Below are positions 6,941-14,916 of a stretch of DNA of 56,172 bases, one piece after another. The stretch comes from an uncultured Bdellovibrionales bacterium (GTDB lineage: Bacteria > Bdellovibrionota > Bdellovibrionia > Bdellovibrionales > Bdellovibrionaceae), in NCBI GenBank assembly GCA_903926205.1, contig CAIYID010000043.1, positions 1 to 56,172 on the forward strand, in the 5' to 3' direction. A program made the translations under genes and the position numbers. The notes under the pieces are model-generated. The model was not told the DNA's origin. It did not search any database and saw nothing but the letters and a program-made list of their open reading frames with translations. Every line of letters begins with the position of its first letter. Positions within the stretch are counted from its first letter, which is position 1.

Positions 6941-8017
6941 ATGGCTCAGCTTTTTTTGCCTTTACAGTTAAGAAATTTAAAAATTAAAAATCGAATTTTT
7001 ATGCCACCGATGTGCCAGTACTCGGCAACCGGTGGCATTGCAACACCTTGGCATTTGGCTCACTACGGTGCGCGAGCGGCGGATGGTGTGGGTTTGATTA
7101 TTATGGAAGCGACAGGTGTTTCTCCGGAAGGAAGAATTTCGCCAAACGATGTCGGTCTTTGGAATGAAGAGCAAGCACAGGCCTTGAAACCCATTGTTGA
7201 ATTTATTAAATCGCAAGGCACTATTGCGGCGATTCAACTCGCGCACGCGGGAAGAAAAGCCAGCGTGCAAGTGCCCTGGAAAGGCCAGGGCGTCTTGACT
7301 GTCGGAGAGGGGGGCTGGCAAACAGTGGCACCGTCTGCTATAGCTTTTGATACAAAAGATCCTAAACCGTTGGCTCTAGACGCTAGCGGAATGAAAAAAG
7401 TCGAAAAGGATTTTCTTGCGGCGAGTGCACGGGCATTGAATGCAGGATTTGATAGTATTGAAATTCACATGGCTCATGGTTATCTTTTACATGAATTTTT
7501 ATCACCGCTCTCAAATTTAAGAAAAGACGAATATGGTGGTTCTTTGGAAAATCGAATGCGTTTTCCTTTACAGATAGCAGAGGCATTAAGAAAATTCTGG
7601 CCGCAGGAGAAGCCCGTGCTGGTTCGTATTTCTGCCACCGACTGGGCGACCGATGAAAAGGGAGTCGGCTGGGATTTAGAGCAAAGTATCGTTTTTTGTC
7701 GTGAGCTTAAAAAAATCGGAATTGATTTTATCGACGTTTCAACAGGGGGACTTGTTCCTTATGCAAAAATTCCTGCTGGCCCGAATTTCCAAGTGCCTTT
7801 TGCGGAAGAAATAAAAAAGCAAGCTCAAATTCCTGTGGGTGCGGTCGGTGGAATTACAGATCCACATCAAACTGAGAAAATTTTAGTAGAGCAAAAAGCG
7901 GATGTGGTTTTAATTGGCCGCGAGCTTCTACGCAATCCGTATTGGCCTCTGCAAGCTGCAAAAGCACTGGCTCATGAAGTTCAGTGGCCCCTTCAATATT
8001 TACGAGCAAAGAATTAA
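6941..8017 (+). CDS. Old Yellow Enzyme, YqjM-type NADPH/flavin oxidoreductase
   Basis: A 358-residue FMN-dependent ene-reductase of the class III (YqjM) type, a cytoplasmic TIM barrel that reduces activated C=C bonds of electrophiles. Visible markers are the redox-tuning cysteine in MPPMCQYS (C25), the substrate-binding histidine pair in IHMAHGYLLHEF (H176, H179), and C-terminal phosphate-site residues near VVLIGRELLRNPYWPL. Start ATG 6941 has AGGAG at 6925. A GTG at 6929 overlaps that site and is less likely. The gene converges with gcvP, leaving 17 bp between the stops. The physiological substrate is unknown. Confidence 0.93.
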   Translation: MAQLFLPLQLRNLKIKNRIFMPPMCQYSATGGIATPWHLAHYGARAADGVGLIIMEATGVSPEGRISPNDVGLWNEEQAQALKPIVEFIKSQGTIAAIQLAHAGRKASVQVPWKGQGVLTVGEGGWQTVAPSAIAFDTKDPKPLALDASGMKKVEKDFLAASARALNAGFDSIEIHMAHGYLLHEFLSPLSNLRKDEYGGSLENRMRFPLQIAEALRKFWPQEKPVLVRISATDWATDEKGVGWDLEQSIVFCRELKKIGIDFIDVSTGGLVPYAKIPAGPNFQVPFAEEIKKQAQIPVGAVGGITDPHQTEKILVEQKADVVLIGRELLRNPYWPLQAAKALAHEVQWPLQYLRAKN

Positions 8018-8034
8018 TAACGAAGTGTCCTTGC

Positions 8035-10899
8035 TTACTCCTTCGCAAGAGGTGGGCAAGAACACATCACATGACGATCACCGTAGGCATTATCAACACG
8101 TGAAACGGGTGGCCAGTACTTATTTGCTTTCAGCCAACTTGCTGGATAAGCTGCGGCCTCGCGACTGTAAGGATGATCCCAAGCCGCTTTTAGCAAGGTG
8201 TTCGCCGTATGTGGTGCGTTCACCAAAGCACTCGATTCCAATTTTACTTTTTGCTGTTCAATCGCACTGATCTCTTCATGAATAATAATCATTGATTGAA
8301 TGAAGCGATCAAGTTCCCCTTTGCTTTCACTTTCAGTAGGTTCCACCATCAAAGTTCCCACAACAGGGAAACTCATGGTGGGTGAGTGGAAACCAAAATC
8401 CATCAAGCGTTTTGCGACATCATTCACGTCAACACCGCTGACCTTTTTAGCAGGGCGCAGATCCAAAATGCATTCATGGGCCACCAAGCCTTCGCGACCC
8501 TTGTAAAGAACAGGAAAGTATTTATTCAGTTTTTTTGCGACATAGTTCGCGTTTAAAATGGCCACCAAGGTGGATTTGCGTAAGCCCTCGTAACCCAGCA
8601 TATCGATGTAAGCCAAGCTGATTGGCAAAATGCTCGCACTTCCCCAAGGCGCCGAACTCACCGGACTGATTCCATGACTTGGTCCGCTCTCAGTTTTTTG
8701 AGGATGCCTTGGTAAAAATTCTTTTAAGTGAGCCGCCACGCCAATCGGACCCACTCCCGGTCCACCGCCGCCGTGTGGAATGGCGAAGGATTTGTGCAAA
8801 TTCATGTGAGAAACATCGGGACCAAATTCACCAGGTCGGCAAAGTCCGATGAGTGCATTCAAGTTGGCTCCATCCATATATACCTGACCGCCATTTTCGT
8901 GGACGATTTTGCAAATATCGGTGATCGCCTCTTCAAATACTCCGTGAGTTGACGGATAAGTAATCATCAGTGCGGCTAAGTTGGTTTTGTGTAGTTCTGC
9001 TTTATTTTTCAAATCTTGAAGTTCCACATTGCCGTTTTGATCGCAGTTCACCACCACCACTTGCATTCCCGCCATGGCCGCGGTCGCGGGATTTGTCCCA
9101 TGCGCAGAGCTCGGAATAAGGCACACATTGCGATGAGCTTGCTTGCGCGACTTGTGATATTCGCGAATCACCAAGAGACCTGTGTATTCTCCTTGAGAGC
9201 CCGCATTCGGTTGAAGTGTGACTGCTGCAAAGCCAGTGATATCTGACAATTTGTTTTCAAGATCTTTGATAAGTTCCAAATAGCCGATCATTTGCGAACT
9301 TGGTGCAAAAGGATGAATCTTGTTCACCTCTGGCCAGCTCACAGGAATTAGTTCCGTTGTCGCATTTAATTTCATCGTGCAAGAGCCCAGCGCAATCATC
9401 GAATGAGTGAGTGTGAGATCTTTGTTTTGTAAGGAGTAAATGTAACGGAGGAGTTGAGTCTCTGAGTGATGAGAGTTGAAAACGGAGTGAGTGAGGAATT
9501 TCGAAGTGCGAATAAATTCTTTTGACCAGATTGAGTTATTTTTTTGAATCTCAGTTAAAAGTTCTTGTGCTGTGAAATTGAGAGTTTTGCCTAAACTCCA
9601 AGCCTGAAGAATTTCAGTGAGAGTCTCAAGATCTGTTGTTTCGTTGAGAGCAAGGCTCAACCTGCCTGCCGAAGGCTGTCCAAAATTAAGTCCTAATTTT
9701 TCACCCGCCGCTAGAATGTCGGAGGCTTTTTCCGTTTGAATGGTCAAAGTATCGAAATAAGTATTGTTTTGAATTTTATAACCCAGTTTTTCAAGACCGA
9801 GGGCGGTTGCTTGCGTGAACTGGTGAATTCGTTGTGCAATTTTTTTAAGTCCCGCAGGACCGTGGTACACAGCGTACATTCCGGCCATGTTCGCCAATAA
9901 AACTTGCGCCGTGCAAATATTGCTCGTCGCTTTTTCTCGACGAATATGTTGCTCACGAGTTTGCAACGCCAGTCGCAGCGCGGGAGCGCCTTGTGCATCA
10001 ACAGAAACTCCGACCAAGCGACCTGGCATCAGACGTTTGTAAGTATCTTTGGTGGCCATGAATGCCGCGTGGGGTCCTCCGTTGCCAAGAGGAATTCCGA
10101 AGCGTTGTGAATTTCCAATGACGATATCCGCGCCCCATTCTCCGGGCGGAGTTAAAAGTGTCAGCGCAAGCAAATCCACATCGGCAACGAGCAAGGCTCC
10201 ATGATCCTGAAGTTTCGCTGAAAGTTGACGATAATCATTGAGATTTCCTTCCGTCGTCGGATAAGCCACGATGGCTGCAAAAATAGCTTTCGAATAATCA
10301 TATTGTTCAGGTTCTTGCACAATCATCTCTAAGCCCAAAGGTTCCGAGCGAGTTTTTAGCACAGCTAAAACATGTGGATGCAAATGTGGAGAAGCTACAA
10401 ACGCTGTCGCTTTGTTTTTTACTAAGTTATGGGCCATGACCATCGCTTCAGCCGCAGCGGTGCCTTCGTCTAACAATGAAGAATTGGCAATCTCCATTCC
10501 TGTCAGATCTTTGATCATGGTTTGAAAATTCAAAAGAGCCTCTAGGCGTCCTTGAGAAATTTCTGGCTGATAAGGAGTGTAAGCCGTGTACCAAACTGGA
10601 TTTTCAAAAATATTTCTTTGAATCACAGTGGGAGTGATCGTGTCATGGAAGCCCATTCCGATAAGGGATTTTAGAATTTTATTTTTCCCTAGAGTTTGTT
10701 TGAACTTTTGCAAAAGTGAATATTCGCTTTGTCCGTGTCCGAGTTTTTCAAAGCTGTGAGAGCTTCGAATATTTTTTGGAATCACATGGCCGGCCATCTC
10801 CTCAAGGGTGGAAAAGCCGAGCTCTTGAAGCATCGTCTGAATTTCTTGTTCGTTAGGTCCAATGTGACGAGAGGTAAATTCTTGAGCAGTAGAAAGCAT
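8035..10899 (-). CDS. gcvP: Glycine dehydrogenase (decarboxylating), P protein
   Basis: At 954 residues this is the fused single-chain P protein that decarboxylates glycine and loads the aminomethyl group on lipoyl-GcvH. The N-terminus (RHIGPNEQEIQTMLQELG) is typical. The PLP-binding lysine lies in HMNLHKSFAIPHGGGGPG near residue 700. A glycine-rich C-terminal domain completes the chain. The start at 10899 has AGGAG 7 bases upstream. Unlike many genomes, it is not directly beside gcvTH: plus-strand genes from 5343 to 8017 lie between. I looked for a glycine riboswitch in the 70-bp leader before the upstream terminator and saw none. Confidence 0.98.
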   Translation of the reverse strand: MLSTAQEFTSRHIGPNEQEIQTMLQELGFSTLEEMAGHVIPKNIRSSHSFEKLGHGQSEYSLLQKFKQTLGKNKILKSLIGMGFHDTITPTVIQRNIFENPVWYTAYTPYQPEISQGRLEALLNFQTMIKDLTGMEIANSSLLDEGTAAAEAMVMAHNLVKNKATAFVASPHLHPHVLAVLKTRSEPLGLEMIVQEPEQYDYSKAIFAAIVAYPTTEGNLNDYRQLSAKLQDHGALLVADVDLLALTLLTPPGEWGADIVIGNSQRFGIPLGNGGPHAAFMATKDTYKRLMPGRLVGVSVDAQGAPALRLALQTREQHIRREKATSNICTAQVLLANMAGMYAVYHGPAGLKKIAQRIHQFTQATALGLEKLGYKIQNNTYFDTLTIQTEKASDILAAGEKLGLNFGQPSAGRLSLALNETTDLETLTEILQAWSLGKTLNFTAQELLTEIQKNNSIWSKEFIRTSKFLTHSVFNSHHSETQLLRYIYSLQNKDLTLTHSMIALGSCTMKLNATTELIPVSWPEVNKIHPFAPSSQMIGYLELIKDLENKLSDITGFAAVTLQPNAGSQGEYTGLLVIREYHKSRKQAHRNVCLIPSSAHGTNPATAAMAGMQVVVVNCDQNGNVELQDLKNKAELHKTNLAALMITYPSTHGVFEEAITDICKIVHENGGQVYMDGANLNALIGLCRPGEFGPDVSHMNLHKSFAIPHGGGGPGVGPIGVAAHLKEFLPRHPQKTESGPSHGISPVSSAPWGSASILPISLAYIDMLGYEGLRKSTLVAILNANYVAKKLNKYFPVLYKGREGLVAHECILDLRPAKKVSGVDVNDVAKRLMDFGFHSPTMSFPVVGTLMVEPTESESKGELDRFIQSMIIIHEEISAIEQQKVKLESSALVNAPHTANTLLKAAWDHPYSREAAAYPASWLKANKYWPPVSRVDNAYGDRHVMCSCPPLAKE

Positions 10900-10969
10900 G
10901 AAAAACTCCTGCAGGAAAAGTGATTGATCTGTTTGGATGCAGACGTCATATCACTTGTGCAGGTGTTTC

Positions 10970-11006
10970 GAAAAGAAAAGGCCACCTAACAAAATGCGTT
11001 AGGTGG
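10970..11006 (-). terminator. Rho-independent terminator downstream of the lysine-tailed protein gene
   Basis: On the minus strand CCACCTAAC pairs with GTTAGGTGG (11006-10982, 9-bp perfect stem, 7-base loop) and is followed by a T-rich run down to 10970. It separates the 11061-11435 gene from gcvP, so gcvP should have its own promoter between about 10970 and 10910. Confidence 0.85.
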
Positions 11007-11060
11007 TTGACAGCCAATCCGCCTAATTAGCTGACAGGAAAAATCCTTTTCTTCCTGTTA

Positions 11061-11435
11061 TTAGGTCTTTTTCTTCGTGGTTTTTTTCTTTCCACCAGCT
11101 TTTTTTGTTGTCTTACGAGGGGCGACTTTTTTCTTGGTCACGGTGGATTTAAGTGCCATCAGACGTTTTTCAGCTTGTTCGCCATATTTTTTAACAATGG
11201 AAACTGTTTTTTTCAATTCACCGTCGAGCTCTGCTTGAGCTTTTTTTAAAAGAGACTGAATTTCATCAAGATTTTTTCGAGCTAATTTTAGTTTAGCTTC
11301 TGCTTTAGGCTGAATTTTTCCACGCAGTTTTTCAACTTCAGCGCTGACTTTGACTAATTCTTCGGTCAAGGCGGCAACGCCTTTAGGTCCACGAAGGTCG
11401 TTGAATAATTTTTTTACATCGAAATGGTAAGTCAT
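11061..11435 (-). CDS. Small coiled-coil protein with a lysine-rich, histone-like tail
   Basis: A 124-residue cytoplasmic protein. Residues 20-95 are charged heptad-like helix (EELVKVSAEVEKLRGKIQPKAEAKL and onward). The last 25 or so residues are almost only Lys, Thr and Arg with few turns (TVTKKKVAPRKTTKKAGGKK). Such tails occur in bacterial histone H1-like DNA-compacting proteins; here this is a resemblance in composition, not a family assignment. An AGGAG site precedes the ATG and a strong terminator follows, so it is probably monocistronic. Confidence 0.75.
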   Translation of the reverse strand: MTYHFDVKKLFNDLRGPKGVAALTEELVKVSAEVEKLRGKIQPKAEAKLKLARKNLDEIQSLLKKAQAELDGELKKTVSIVKKYGEQAEKRLMALKSTVTKKKVAPRKTTKKAGGKKKTTKKKT

Positions 11436-11512
11436 ATGAGTCTCCTAATGTTGATTCTTATAACCTAATCTTTCCTCGAGTGGAAGAGGGATTCAAAATC
11501 TTGATAATAATT

Positions 11513-11779
11513 TTAAAGAGTGAAGCGGAATTTCCCGGTTAAATTCCGGGCATTTTCTCTCCTCCTAATTGTCGTATTTGCTCCTAATTGTCGCATTTGA
11601 TAGATGCTCACATTCGGGATGATTCGCGATTCCGAGCTCAGATCCTCAAGACGGGTCCCTAAGAGGTGAAAGAGTGAGTCATCAAATCTCATATCTTTGA
11701 TGGGAGCGACAATTTTCCCGTTCTCGACCCAAAAACAGGCCTACCTGGTCATTCCTGTGATTCGTGCCGCTTGTCGATC
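11513..11779 (-). pseudogene. Remnant of a TldD/PmbA-family metallopeptidase (C-terminal end)
   Basis: The minus strand from 11779 reads DRQAARITGMTR, an in-frame TAG at 11743-11741, then ACFWVENGKIVAPIKDMRFD and on through LGTRLEDLSSESRIIPNVS to a TAA at 11513. The TGMTR, FWVENGKI and PI-MRFDDS segments and the final FTL-stop match the last beta domain of TldD/PmbA modulators of DNA gyrase, which in this family carries no catalytic residues. Upstream of 11779 the frame is closed and nothing of the N-terminal or catalytic part remains. A 19-bp tandem duplication lies inside it. No start or ribosome-binding site is present, so this is a dead fragment. Confidence 0.7.
11562..11599. repeat. 19-bp tandem duplication
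   Basis: CTCCTAATTGTCGTATTTG (11562-11580) is followed directly by CTCCTAATTGTCGCATTTG, one mismatch in 19. It lies inside the TldD/PmbA remnant and inserts extra residues near its C-terminus. Confidence 0.85.
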
Positions 11780-11988
11780 ACTCTAATTGCAGTAATGTAA
11801 ATTACTTAAATACACTCCGGTATCCAGTTTTTGAAGATTTGTGCTCATATTTTCTCTTTCATCGTTTAAAAAACTTATACTTATGGTATCAGATAAATCC
11901 AATAATAAATTGAGTGACGGATTGAATAATGAGATTGAACTAAAGAATTTGAATTAAACTAACAAAAAACAGAAATGAGGAGAGCTCA

Positions 11989-13236
11989 ATGAGGAAGGAA
12001 TTTCTTGCCAACAACTGGAAAGCTTTTCCTGCCATGCCGCCCACTTCTTCTCTGCCTCAAGGGACGAGTTTCAAGTCAGGGCGAATCACAGCGATTCGAT
12101 CGAAACAAGAAATATTTATTGGAGCTGATTCATTGGCCTATAATGAAGAGTGGACTCTCGTTCCAGCCCAGCGCCCTTTGAAAGGAATGGAAATTTTTTC
12201 CGTGCTCAAAGAGGGCGACCTTGTAGCTTTTTGCGAAAATCAAATTTGGTTATTGGTGCCCCAACAGCGAGAACTGAGACTTAAAGTTCAGGCTCCTGAG
12301 AAAAAATTATTAAAAGATTATTCTGATTTTTTAGGACAAGTTCGTAAATTTTTTTCTGAGCAAGGGTTTTTAGAGGCCCACACTCCGGGTTTGGTTGTTT
12401 GTCCGGGAACAGAACCCTATTTGGATGTTTTTACCAGTGAGTTTCGGCTAGGAAAAAAACATTTATCGCTCTATTTGCCAACCAGTCCCGAATTGCATTT
12501 AAAAAAAATGTTAGCTCTTGATTATGGTCCCCTTTTTGAAATTAAAAACTGCTTCAGAAATGGAGAAATCTCCGATCACCATGAGCCTGAGTTTGTGATG
12601 TTGGAGTGGTATCGTCCTTTTGATAATCTTGATTCTATCGCGAAGGATGTTGAAAAATTGATCCAGTTTTTTAGATCGAATGAATCAACAAAAGTAAAAT
12701 CAGTCAGCATGAGCGAGCTTTTTTTGCAGTATCTCAATTTTGTGTTAACACCAAAAACAACACGTTTAGAACTTTTACAATTAGCAAAAACTAACAACGT
12801 CGGAGTGAGTGAAAACGATTCCATCGACGATATTTTTAATCAGATTTTTCTGGAGAAAATTGAGTCAACGATGCCAACAGAGATGCCTTTGTTGGTTCGT
12901 GATTATCCCCCTTATCTTGCCGCTTATTCACGATTAACAGGAGAGGGTTGGGCGGACCGATTTGAAATTTACTGGCAAGGTTTGGAGTTAGCCAATGCTT
13001 TTCATGAAATCAATGATCCGGTTTTGCAAATGGAACGCATGAAATTAGATTTGGATAAAAAAGAAAAAACAGGTCGCACCACATTGCCTCTTGATGAGGA
13101 ATTTTTGCAGGCTCTCGAGGCTGGAATTCCACCAACGGGCGGGATTGCTTTAGGTTTAGATCGACTTTTTATGATATTAAACCGCACGAAGAAAATTCAA
13201 GACATCAAAGTCTTTCCTTACAAGAGACTCGTGTAA
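11989..13236 (+). CDS. epmA: EpmA-like lysyl-tRNA synthetase paralogue (EF-P lysylation)
   Basis: A 415-residue class II synthetase-like protein. The catalytic core from about residue 105 matches EpmA (PoxA/GenX), which attaches beta-lysine to elongation factor P. Landmarks are SPELHLKKMLALDYGPLFEI, motif 2 in NCFRNGE (187-193), HHEPEFVMLEWYRP, and motif 3 GGIALGLDRLFMI near the C-terminus. It lacks the full anticodon-binding domain of LysRS, but about 100 N-terminal residues precede the core. Their pattern (SGRITAI, GDLVAF, IWLLVP) could be a short OB-type fold, which typical EpmA lacks. An AGGAG site precedes the ATG. Neither efp nor epmB is in the window. Confidence 0.8.
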   Translation: MRKEFLANNWKAFPAMPPTSSLPQGTSFKSGRITAIRSKQEIFIGADSLAYNEEWTLVPAQRPLKGMEIFSVLKEGDLVAFCENQIWLLVPQQRELRLKVQAPEKKLLKDYSDFLGQVRKFFSEQGFLEAHTPGLVVCPGTEPYLDVFTSEFRLGKKHLSLYLPTSPELHLKKMLALDYGPLFEIKNCFRNGEISDHHEPEFVMLEWYRPFDNLDSIAKDVEKLIQFFRSNESTKVKSVSMSELFLQYLNFVLTPKTTRLELLQLAKTNNVGVSENDSIDDIFNQIFLEKIESTMPTEMPLLVRDYPPYLAAYSRLTGEGWADRFEIYWQGLELANAFHEINDPVLQMERMKLDLDKKEKTGRTTLPLDEEFLQALEAGIPPTGGIALGLDRLFMILNRTKKIQDIKVFPYKRLV

Positions 13237-13238
13237 AA

Positions 13239-13520
13239 CTATTTTGCGCCGTTGATATCGTCTTTGAGTTCTTTGCCGACTTTAAAAAAAGGGAGTTTTT
13301 TCTCATCGACATTAATAATTTCCCCTGTGCGAGGATTTCGTCCTTTATAAGATCCGTATTTGCGATTAACAAAAGAACCAAAGCCGCGAATTTCAATTCG
13401 ATCGTCTCTCATTAAGGCTTCCACCATAGAGTCAAAAATCGTGTTCACGACAGTTTCTGCTTTCACACGAGTGATTCCGGCTTTTTCTGAGATAAGATTG
13501 ATTAAATCCGCTTTAGTCAT
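13239..13520 (-). CDS. HU/IHF-family DNA-bending protein (IHF-beta-like)
   Basis: A 93-residue nucleoid protein of the HU/IHF family. MTKADLINLISEKAGI, IEIRGFGSF and GRNPRTGEI are the family core, and the KLPFFKVGKELKDDIN C-terminus resembles IHF-beta more than HU. The ATG at 13520 was chosen because 20 further in-frame codons upstream lie in AT-rich DNA, and a GGGGATC sequence precedes it. It converges with the EpmA-like gene, with only 2 bp between the stops. It would act as a bending dimer on DNA; the partner is not visible in this window. Confidence 0.92.
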   Translation of the reverse strand: MTKADLINLISEKAGITRVKAETVVNTIFDSMVEALMRDDRIEIRGFGSFVNRKYGSYKGRNPRTGEIINVDEKKLPFFKVGKELKDDINGAK

Positions 13521-13657
13521 GATTGATCCCCGTAAGTAATTGAATATATTTAAGTATAGAGACAACTTAACAAAGTTCAATGTGACAAAATTATTTTCCT
13601 ATAGTGTCATTAAATTCAGACGCATTTTGTTAAATCTGTGTAACAGTATTATCGAAA

Positions 13658-14893
13658 TTAGAGATCTATAAGAATTTTACGGTAGGCATCTTCAATGGCA
13701 TTGACCATTTTATTGGTGTCAAAAAGGTTGATGACTCGATCTCTGGCCCTTTGTCCAATTTCTTGAGCTGGCAACATGCCAGAAAAAAGCTCAATCAAAA
13801 GATGCGACAAAGAAAAAATATCGGCAGGTCGAATTAAAAACCCGTCTAAACCATCTTCCACAATATTTGCAATAGGGCTGACCTCAGATCCAATAATCAC
13901 CTTTTTTTGCGCCATCGCTTCAATCATTGAAGGCTCAAATCCTGTCGTTCTCGAGGATAAATTCACATAGACTTCTGTCGTTGAGATCCAATCAGAAATT
14001 TCCTCTGCTGAAAGGGCGCCGGTCATAAAAACGCGGCTGCCAAGGGCGAGTTGATAAAGATTGTACTCTATCTCTTTCCAAAAAGGGCCGTTTCCAACAA
14101 TGATCATATAGGAGTTCGGTTTCTTCACGGCGACGCGCTCAAAACCCCTGAGTAAATTAATCACCTCATTAGGTTCATTCATGTCAGTGATTGTGAGAAC
14201 AATGTGCGCACTTTCCGGAATATTAAATTTTTTACGAAGCTCGGTGGCCTCAGGACGCGGAGAAAGATCTCCGAGTTCAATCCCATAGGGGGCTGTGTAA
14301 GTATGATAATCAGGATAAAGATAATAGCGTTCCAAAAAAATTCTTTGCTGTGGGCTGGTAACAAAAATGCCATCTGCAGTTGAGAGCAGTTCTCGATCTC
14401 TTGCAAAATAAGTTGTGAGGAATTTGTAAATGACGGCCAATCCGGTAGAGATCAAACTTTTAACTGTTTCATGTGCCATGCCTAAAATTGAAAAAAGTTG
14501 TGCCATTTGAGTTGCTTCAACATCATAAGCCACGGCCACATTGAGTTTGCGCTTGTACCTTCCGATTTTGAACCCTGAAAAATCAATGCTGTGAACTAAA
14601 TCAAAAGGATTAGTTTTGTGAAGTTCTTGAAATTTACGGAAGACAGCATCTTCAAAACGCAAACTGGACATATTGGGAAAGCCTTCGTGCAAATACAAAA
14701 CGCGCACTCCATCGCGGACAATTTCTTGTTTGCCAAGAGGGCTTTTGGCTGCAATGGCGGTGACGTGATGACCTCGTTGTGCGAGGCCTTTGGCAATGGG
14801 CCACAAAAATCCATGATCTGTGGCGCGTCCCAAAATTGGGAATTTTTGCGCCACTAGGCAAATATTCAATTGCTCAGGAATTTTTTTAGCCAT
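13658..14893 (-). CDS. GT4-family glycosyltransferase
   Basis: A 411-residue GT-B glycosyltransferase. The N-terminal acceptor domain starts with ICLVAQKFPILGRATDHGFL. The C-terminal donor domain shows the family signature FEPSMIEAMAQKKVIIGSEV (the E-x7-E type motif) and IVEDGLDGFLI. It is predicted to be cytoplasmic and probably builds a surface polysaccharide or LPS chain; donor and acceptor are unknown. It is last in the minus-strand series that begins with gdh, starting 23 bp after the preceding gene stop. Confidence 0.87.
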   Translation of the reverse strand: MAKKIPEQLNICLVAQKFPILGRATDHGFLWPIAKGLAQRGHHVTAIAAKSPLGKQEIVRDGVRVLYLHEGFPNMSSLRFEDAVFRKFQELHKTNPFDLVHSIDFSGFKIGRYKRKLNVAVAYDVEATQMAQLFSILGMAHETVKSLISTGLAVIYKFLTTYFARDRELLSTADGIFVTSPQQRIFLERYYLYPDYHTYTAPYGIELGDLSPRPEATELRKKFNIPESAHIVLTITDMNEPNEVINLLRGFERVAVKKPNSYMIIVGNGPFWKEIEYNLYQLALGSRVFMTGALSAEEISDWISTTEVYVNLSSRTTGFEPSMIEAMAQKKVIIGSEVSPIANIVEDGLDGFLIRPADIFSLSHLLIELFSGMLPAQEIGQRARDRVINLFDTNKMVNAIEDAYRKILIDL

Positions 14894-14916
14894 CGATTCA
14901 TTATTTCAGTGGCAGT

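Noticed and set aside
10900-10980. Glycine riboswitch ahead of gcvP or gcvT
   Set aside because: The leader between the upstream terminator and gcvP is under 75 bp and shows no riboswitch core; the gap ahead of gcvT is only 49 bp.
11526-11548. Hairpin CGGAATTT/AAATTCCG as a terminator
   Set aside because: It lies within the TldD remnant near its old stop codon, and only a broken T-rich stretch follows; function cannot be decided.
11791-11806. AGTAAT/ATTACT palindrome upstream of the EpmA-like gene as an operator
   Set aside because: 6-bp AT-rich arms are expected by chance in such DNA, and no second copy was seen.
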